Part shown: positions 32,747-37,069 of the stretch, one piece after another
Numbering within the stretch: the first letter of the stretch is position 1
Layout of the letters: each line of letters opens with the position of its first letter
Origin: Acidobacteriota bacterium
GTDB lineage: Bacteria > Acidobacteriota > Terriglobia > Acidiferrales > UBA7541
Reading direction: 5' to 3'
NCBI GenBank assembly: GCA_003154775.1
Contig: PMES01000123.1
Coordinates: forward strand, 1-37,069
Length of the DNA stretch: 37,069 nt
Made by a program: the position numbers and the translations under genes
The notes under the pieces: generated by a model
Seen by the model: the letters and a program-made list of their open reading frames with translations, nothing else
What the model was told of the DNA's origin: nothing
The model's database searches: none

Positions 32747-35700
32747 TTAAGCTGCGGTCGCGGCGGCGGCGCGCTGTCTCCGCATGGGCGTCGCCTCTTC
32801 CCCTTCCCAGCGCACACTGACGAGCTTCGAGACGCCGGGCTCTTGCATGGTGACGCCGTAGAGGACGCTGCCGGTCTCCATCGTCTTGCGGTTGTGGGTG
32901 ACGATGATGAATTGCGTCTGCGCGCTCATATCGCCGATCAAGCGCGTGAACCGCCCGATGTTCGCCTCATCGAGTGGCGCATCGACTTCGTCCAGGATGC
33001 AGAAGGGGCTCGGCTGGTAACGGAAAATGGCGATCAGCAGCGCCAGCGCGGTCATGGCCTTCTCGCCGCCCGAAAGCAGCAAAACGTTCTGCAAGCGCTT
33101 GCCCGGCGGCGAGGCCACAATGTCAATGCCCGCATCGCCGGAGCTGTCCGGTTCGGTCAAGCGCATCTCCGCCATGCCGCCGCCAAAAATGGTGTGAAAG
33201 GCGGTGGAGAAGTTGGCGTTGATGGCCGCGAAGGCCAGCTCGAATTTTTCCTTTGTGATGACGTCGAGTTCCTTGATGGCCTGCTGGGTATCGGCAATGG
33301 ACTGAAGGAGATCATCGCGTTCGCGGGTCAGGAAGGTGAACCGCTGCTCGCACTCGTTGAATTCTTCAAGCGCCATCATGTTTACGGCGCCCATGTTCTC
33401 GATGCGCTGCTTCATTTCGCGATAGTTCGCCTCGGCAAGAGCCAGCTCTTCGCCGGACATGAAGGCGGTCTCCGAGGCGATCAGGTCTTCGGGTTGCGCG
33501 TTCACTTCGGCGAGGCAAGTTTCGCGCAAGTGCTGGCGGTCGGAATCGTTGCGCGCCTTGTCCACTTCAAAACGGCCGCGCTCCTCGCGCATGTCTTGCA
33601 ACGATTGCCGCGCCAGGCGCAGGTGATCTTCGGCCTGCGTCACGCGCGTGCGGCCTTCGTCCCATTCCTGCTCAAGCTGCTTCTGGTTTTCTTCCAGGCG
33701 CGTCTTTTCGGTACGCAGCACTTCCAATTGCCGGGTTAGCTCTTCCGTCTGCCGGGCCATCGCCGCGGTTTCTTCGGTGATGGACGCTTCCTGCTGCCGC
33801 AGAGCCGCCTCGCGGCGTTCCAGATCGGCCCTCTCCTCTTGCAGGCGTTGGGCAATTGCTTCCACGGAGGCCATGCGCTCGTTCATGGCGGCAAGTTCCG
33901 CTCTGGCGGTGGCCAACTCTTCTTGTTCGGTCTGCACCCTGGCGCGAAGCTGCACGACCTCTTCCGCCAGGCGCGCGCTTTCGGCTTCCGCCTCGGACCG
34001 CGACGTCGCCGCGGTTTCATGCTGGAGCTTGGCGCGTTCCGCGCGCTGCTGCACGGTATCGATTTCCTTGCGCACGCCCGCCAGTTCGCTTTGGCAGACG
34101 GTCAGGTCCAATCCCAGCCGCGCCAGGTCGCTTTGCATCTGCTCGTGGCAGTGCTTGGTGGCGAAAAGGTTGCGCTCCGCCTCGCGTTGTTGCGCCGAAA
34201 GCTCGTCGTTAGCCTGTTCGGAGGCGTGCAATTCCACGGTGATGGTTTCAAGTGCCGCCTGAATCAAGCCCGTCTGGTGCTCCAGATGCCCCACTTCCGC
34301 ATCCATGGCACGCAGTTCGCGTTTCATTCCCAGCGGCCCGGCGTCGTCCGGTTTGCCGCCGGTGACCATGCGGCCCTGGTAGCAGGTGCCTTCGGGCGTG
34401 ACGAAAGCATATTGCGGGTACTCGCGCGCCAGCTTCTCCGCGGCAACCGCGCTGTCTGTCAGATAGCCCGAACGCAGGCGCGGCAGGAACTGCTTCGCCG
34501 CGGGCCCCAGCGGATCGCGGAACTCCACCAATTTGTCCAGCTGGGAGATCACGCCGTCCTCCAGCCGGAAGTGCACGATGGGCTCGTACTCGTCGACTTT
34601 CAGGTTGCGCAGGGAATCGACAAAGAAGGTGGCGCGGCCGCCCACTTCATTGCGCAGCAGCGAAACGCCGGCGCGGGCGTGGTCGTAGGTTTCCACCACG
34701 ACGTATTCCAGCTCATCGCGCATGTACTGCTCGAGGGCGGATTCGTGTTGTTCCTGCACCTCGGCGTAATCCGCCAGCACGCCGACGGCTCGGAAATTCC
34801 CGCCGCCGTGGCGCTCGTTGGCCGCGAAGAGTTTCTGCACGGCCTCGCCGGTGTAGGAGTGATCATTCAGAATTTGCGTCAGGGTGGAGTGGCGCGCGCG
34901 CACGCCGGCCAGGGAGTCGCGCAGGGAATCCGCCTGTTTGCCGGTCGCCTCGCGGTTCTTGCGCAATTCGGTCATGCGCGCCTGGACTTCCGAGGCCTTG
35001 CGCTGTAGCCCACCCAATTGGTTCATGGCATTCTGCCAGTCCTGGGCGGCGCGTTCCGCATCGTCGCGCACGTGGATGGAGGATTCGAGCAACGTGCCCT
35101 CGCGCTCTTCCAGCTTGCGGAGCGACTCGCTCTGATGGACCAGCGCTTCTTCGGCCTGCTTCTGCTCGCCGTGCAGCCAAAGCAAACTGTCACTCGCTTG
35201 CGTCGCGGCCCGGCGCAGCGCCTCAACACGCGCTTCCGATTCCGCGATCTGTGTCGTGCGGAAGGAGGCACGCGCCGCCAGCTCTTCCACGCAAGCGTGC
35301 ACGGTGACGGACTCCGTGCGGACATTTTCCACCACCTGCTGCTGCGCCGTGTCACGCGCTTCCCACTCGGAGGTCTGCGCGGTGACGGCGTGGCGTTCCG
35401 CGGCAATCTGTTCGTTGCGGCCAGCCAATTCCGCGCTGCGCGTCTGGTTAAACACAATGCGGTTTTCGTTGCGGTCAACTTCTAGGGCCGTGTGATTCAG
35501 CACATTCTGATTCTGGCGGATTTCCGCGTCCAGCGAGTAAATCCGCTGGTTCAGGCGATCCTGCTCCGCTTCCTGTTCGTGAATGGATTGCGCCTGCTGC
35601 GTTTCCGCCGTGGTCAATTCCGCCAGCCGCCCGCCCAGGCGTTCCGCCTCGGCATCGAGTTCGCGGGCTTTTCCGGCCAGCATCTGGCGGACAATTCCGC

Positions 35701-36601
35701 GCATTTGCTCGCGAATCTCCGAATAGCGCCGGGCTTTGGAGGCTTGCCGCTTCAGCGAGCCCAACTGCTTTTCGACTTCCACAACAATGTCGTTGACGCG
35801 CGCCAGGTTCAGCTTGGAGGATTCCAGCTTGGCCTCGCTCAGCCGCTTCTTGGTCTTGAATCTGGTTACGCCCGCGGCTTCTTCGATGATGGCGCGGCGC
35901 TCCATGGGTTTCGTGGCGAGAATCAGGCCGATGCGCCCCTGTTCGATGATGGCGTAGGAGTCTGGTCCCAGGCCCACGCCCATGAACATTTCCTGGATGT
36001 CGCGCAAGCGGGCCACGCGGCCGTTGATAAGGTATTCGCTTTGGCCGCTGCGATAGAGCCTGCGGCTGACGACGACTTCCCCGGGTTTGCTCACCAGCGT
36101 GGGTTTTTCCGTCTTCTTCTTGCGTTTGCCCTTGAAGCCCGCTTCGCCTGCCTCCTCTAGGAGCTCGGCTTGGGGGAGCGTCTCCAAGCGCAACTCTTCT
36201 GCGGCAAGGGCATCTTCGCCGGCTTGCATTTGGGTTTCCCCGGCCATTGCGCTATCCGTGCTGTCCGCTGCGAGGTTTTCCTTTTCGGCCTCTTCTTCCG
36301 CCTCCAGGACGAACCGCGCCGCTTCGGCGAGTTCCAGATCTTCCATGGTGATGATGACTTCGGCCATGCCCAGGGGCGGGCGCTTGGTTGTACCGTTGAA
36401 AATGCAATCAGCCATGCGTTCCGCGCGCAGGGTCTTGTGGCTTTGTTCGCCCAACACCCAGCTAATGGCGTCCACGACGTTGGATTTCCCGCAGCCATTC
36501 GGCCCGACGATGCAGGTGCTGCCCATTCCGCTGAACGTGACCACGGTCCGCTCGCAGAAGGACTTGAACCCTACAATTTCCACTTTTCGGAGCTTAAGCA
36601 A
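32747..36601 (-). CDS. smc: Chromosome segregation ATPase SMC
   Basis: 1284 residues. Split ATPase head: Walker A GPNGCGKSN (33-41) near the N-terminus, signature LLSGGEKAMTALALL and Walker B FCILDEVDAPLDEANI near the C-terminus. Between them are two long coiled coils and the hinge (about 575-760, with NFRAVGVLADY and MVTGGKPDDAGPLG). SMC dimers with ScpA and ScpB load at origins and align chromosome arms. Bacterial SMC is usually 1150-1200 residues; much of the excess is an acidic, low-complexity insert in the N-terminal head, about residues 90-173, ending in a Lys-rich patch (GKRKKKTEK) before VVSRRLYRSGQSEYLING. Start is TTG at 36601, with AAAAGGGGA upstream; its MLKLRKVEIVGFKSF matches family starts. 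Confidence 0.96.
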   Translation of the reverse strand: MLKLRKVEIVGFKSFCERTVVTFSGMGSTCIVGPNGCGKSNVVDAISWVLGEQSHKTLRAERMADCIFNGTTKRPPLGMAEVIITMEDLELAEAARFVLEAEEEAEKENLAADSTDSAMAGETQMQAGEDALAAEELRLETLPQAELLEEAGEAGFKGKRKKKTEKPTLVSKPGEVVVSRRLYRSGQSEYLINGRVARLRDIQEMFMGVGLGPDSYAIIEQGRIGLILATKPMERRAIIEEAAGVTRFKTKKRLSEAKLESSKLNLARVNDIVVEVEKQLGSLKRQASKARRYSEIREQMRGIVRQMLAGKARELDAEAERLGGRLAELTTAETQQAQSIHEQEAEQDRLNQRIYSLDAEIRQNQNVLNHTALEVDRNENRIVFNQTRSAELAGRNEQIAAERHAVTAQTSEWEARDTAQQQVVENVRTESVTVHACVEELAARASFRTTQIAESEARVEALRRAATQASDSLLWLHGEQKQAEEALVHQSESLRKLEEREGTLLESSIHVRDDAERAAQDWQNAMNQLGGLQRKASEVQARMTELRKNREATGKQADSLRDSLAGVRARHSTLTQILNDHSYTGEAVQKLFAANERHGGGNFRAVGVLADYAEVQEQHESALEQYMRDELEYVVVETYDHARAGVSLLRNEVGGRATFFVDSLRNLKVDEYEPIVHFRLEDGVISQLDKLVEFRDPLGPAAKQFLPRLRSGYLTDSAVAAEKLAREYPQYAFVTPEGTCYQGRMVTGGKPDDAGPLGMKRELRAMDAEVGHLEHQTGLIQAALETITVELHASEQANDELSAQQREAERNLFATKHCHEQMQSDLARLGLDLTVCQSELAGVRKEIDTVQQRAERAKLQHETAATSRSEAEAESARLAEEVVQLRARVQTEQEELATARAELAAMNERMASVEAIAQRLQEERADLERREAALRQQEASITEETAAMARQTEELTRQLEVLRTEKTRLEENQKQLEQEWDEGRTRVTQAEDHLRLARQSLQDMREERGRFEVDKARNDSDRQHLRETCLAEVNAQPEDLIASETAFMSGEELALAEANYREMKQRIENMGAVNMMALEEFNECEQRFTFLTRERDDLLQSIADTQQAIKELDVITKEKFELAFAAINANFSTAFHTIFGGGMAEMRLTEPDSSGDAGIDIVASPPGKRLQNVLLLSGGEKAMTALALLIAIFRYQPSPFCILDEVDAPLDEANIGRFTRLIGDMSAQTQFIIVTHNRKTMETGSVLYGVTMQEPGVSKLVSVRWEGEEATPMRRQRAAAATAA

Positions 36602-36998
36602 GGTGTCCCCTTTTGTCGTGAACTTCCACTTCGCGGCTTACCTTAATCCCCAAACCCGGCGCGCAACCCCACTCCCAACCGTACTTCGGCGCGATCTTGC
36701 AGAATGGCCACGGTTTTTCCGCGCGAAGAGAGACGACTTTCCTTTCCTCGAGGGGAGGGGTTTTCCAGCGACGCTTTCTTCCGTAACAGACAGAAAGCAA
36801 ACACGTTTGGCAGGTTCTCGTTCAGAGGCCCAGCCGCCTGGCGCTAAGATGGCGGTACGGGAGCTAAGACTACCACGACCCCCCATCCCTGTAAAGCCCT
36901 ACTCTACCTATAGTGGCGTTTTCTCCCATGCCACAAGCGTTTAGCCCGAGTTTCCCAAGAGGCGAAATCTTCCCCTCCACCCCCACGCAGCAACACGC
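36602..36998. other. Non-coding stretch upstream of smc
   Basis: About 400 bases up to the repeat at the window end. Frames open on the plus strand continue from inside smc antisense and are not credible. Apart from the possible promoter at 36907-36936 I see no structured element. Confidence 0.4.
36907..36936 (-). promoter_or_regulatory. Possible promoter of smc
   Basis: Minus strand TTGTGG (36931-36936), an 18-base spacer, TATAGG (36907-36912). It would give a leader of about 300 bases, which is long, so a closer promoter may exist. Confidence 0.35.
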
Positions 36999-37069
36999 TG
37001 TCATCCTGAGGGGCGCGCCGGGCGTTTACCCGACCTGGTCGGGGCGCCCCGAAGGATCTCAACCGCAAC
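36999..37069. repeat. Second copy of the palindromic repeat element, cut by the window end
   Basis: TGTCATCCTGAG at 36999-37010 begins an element whose first 65 bases (36999-37063) match the reverse complement of 20858-20923 with two substitutions and one single-base gap. The other half lies beyond the window. Confidence 0.85.

Noticed and set aside
33839-35008. 389-codon plus-strand frame opposite smc (and others at 32339-33739 and 36087-36944)
   Set aside because: All lie antisense to the coiled-coil and head coding regions of smc; His/Arg/Gly-rich translations with no domain.

Overview
The window is 37 kb of GC-rich bacterial chromosome, most likely from an Acidobacteriota (Terriglobia-like) genome. 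This rests on the gene order (an LptC/LptA-like fusion, then lptB, rpoN, rapZ, an MsbA-type exporter, yicC, gmk, rpoZ, coaBC and a family 4 uracil-DNA glycosylase), on the Gram-negative envelope genes, and on short palindromic repeats with TGTCATTCTGAG/CTCAGGATGACA-type ends. The assignment is an inference from recognition; no database was searched. I found no tRNA, rRNA, CRISPR array, transposase or phage gene.

Layout. 1-4.4 kb: a secreted cupin (+), then on the minus strand a secreted calcineurin-type phosphoesterase, a secreted rhodanese, and a two-gene unit of a RodZ-like membrane protein and a helical-repeat protein, with a strong promoter at 4364-4392. 4.6-8.1 kb: a large FecR-domain protein with a glycine-rich tail, then a GAF-GGDEF diguanylate cyclase. 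8.2-19.6 kb: a long plus-strand block for LPS transport (LptC/OstA fusion, LptB, MsbA-like exporter), sigma-54, RapZ, the YicC endoribonuclease, guanylate kinase, RNA polymerase omega, CoaBC and uracil-DNA glycosylase; the genes are tightly packed and some overlap by ATGA. 19.6-23.5 kb: an EamA transporter flanked by palindromic repeat elements, then PriA.

23.5-25 kb is the one clearly atypical segment: a lower-GC gene (minus strand) of unknown function, with a degenerate retropepsin-like middle and a C-terminal domain resembling TIR-type nucleotide-binding domains. It is followed by about 340 bases with no confident gene. This is the best candidate for a transferred, possibly defence-related gene. 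25-27 kb: an M50 protease and an HU/IHF protein (minus) are transcribed away from dcd (plus), and the two divergent promoters appear to share one -35 region. 27-29.7 kb, minus strand: SDR dehydrogenase, MarR regulator, YceI protein, nitroreductase. The MarR gene has a near-consensus promoter with a perfect palindrome in its spacer and looks leaderless. 30-31.3 kb: a secreted helical-repeat protein ending at a strong terminator. 31.4-36.6 kb, minus strand: a Fis-type small regulator, purC, and smc. The window ends inside a second copy of the repeat seen at 20.8 kb.

Functionally this is mostly housekeeping: envelope assembly, nucleotide supply (gmk, dcd, purC), replication restart, chromosome structure (smc, HU) and sigma-54 transcription. 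Two small accessory patches are present, the redox MarR cluster and the low-GC gene.
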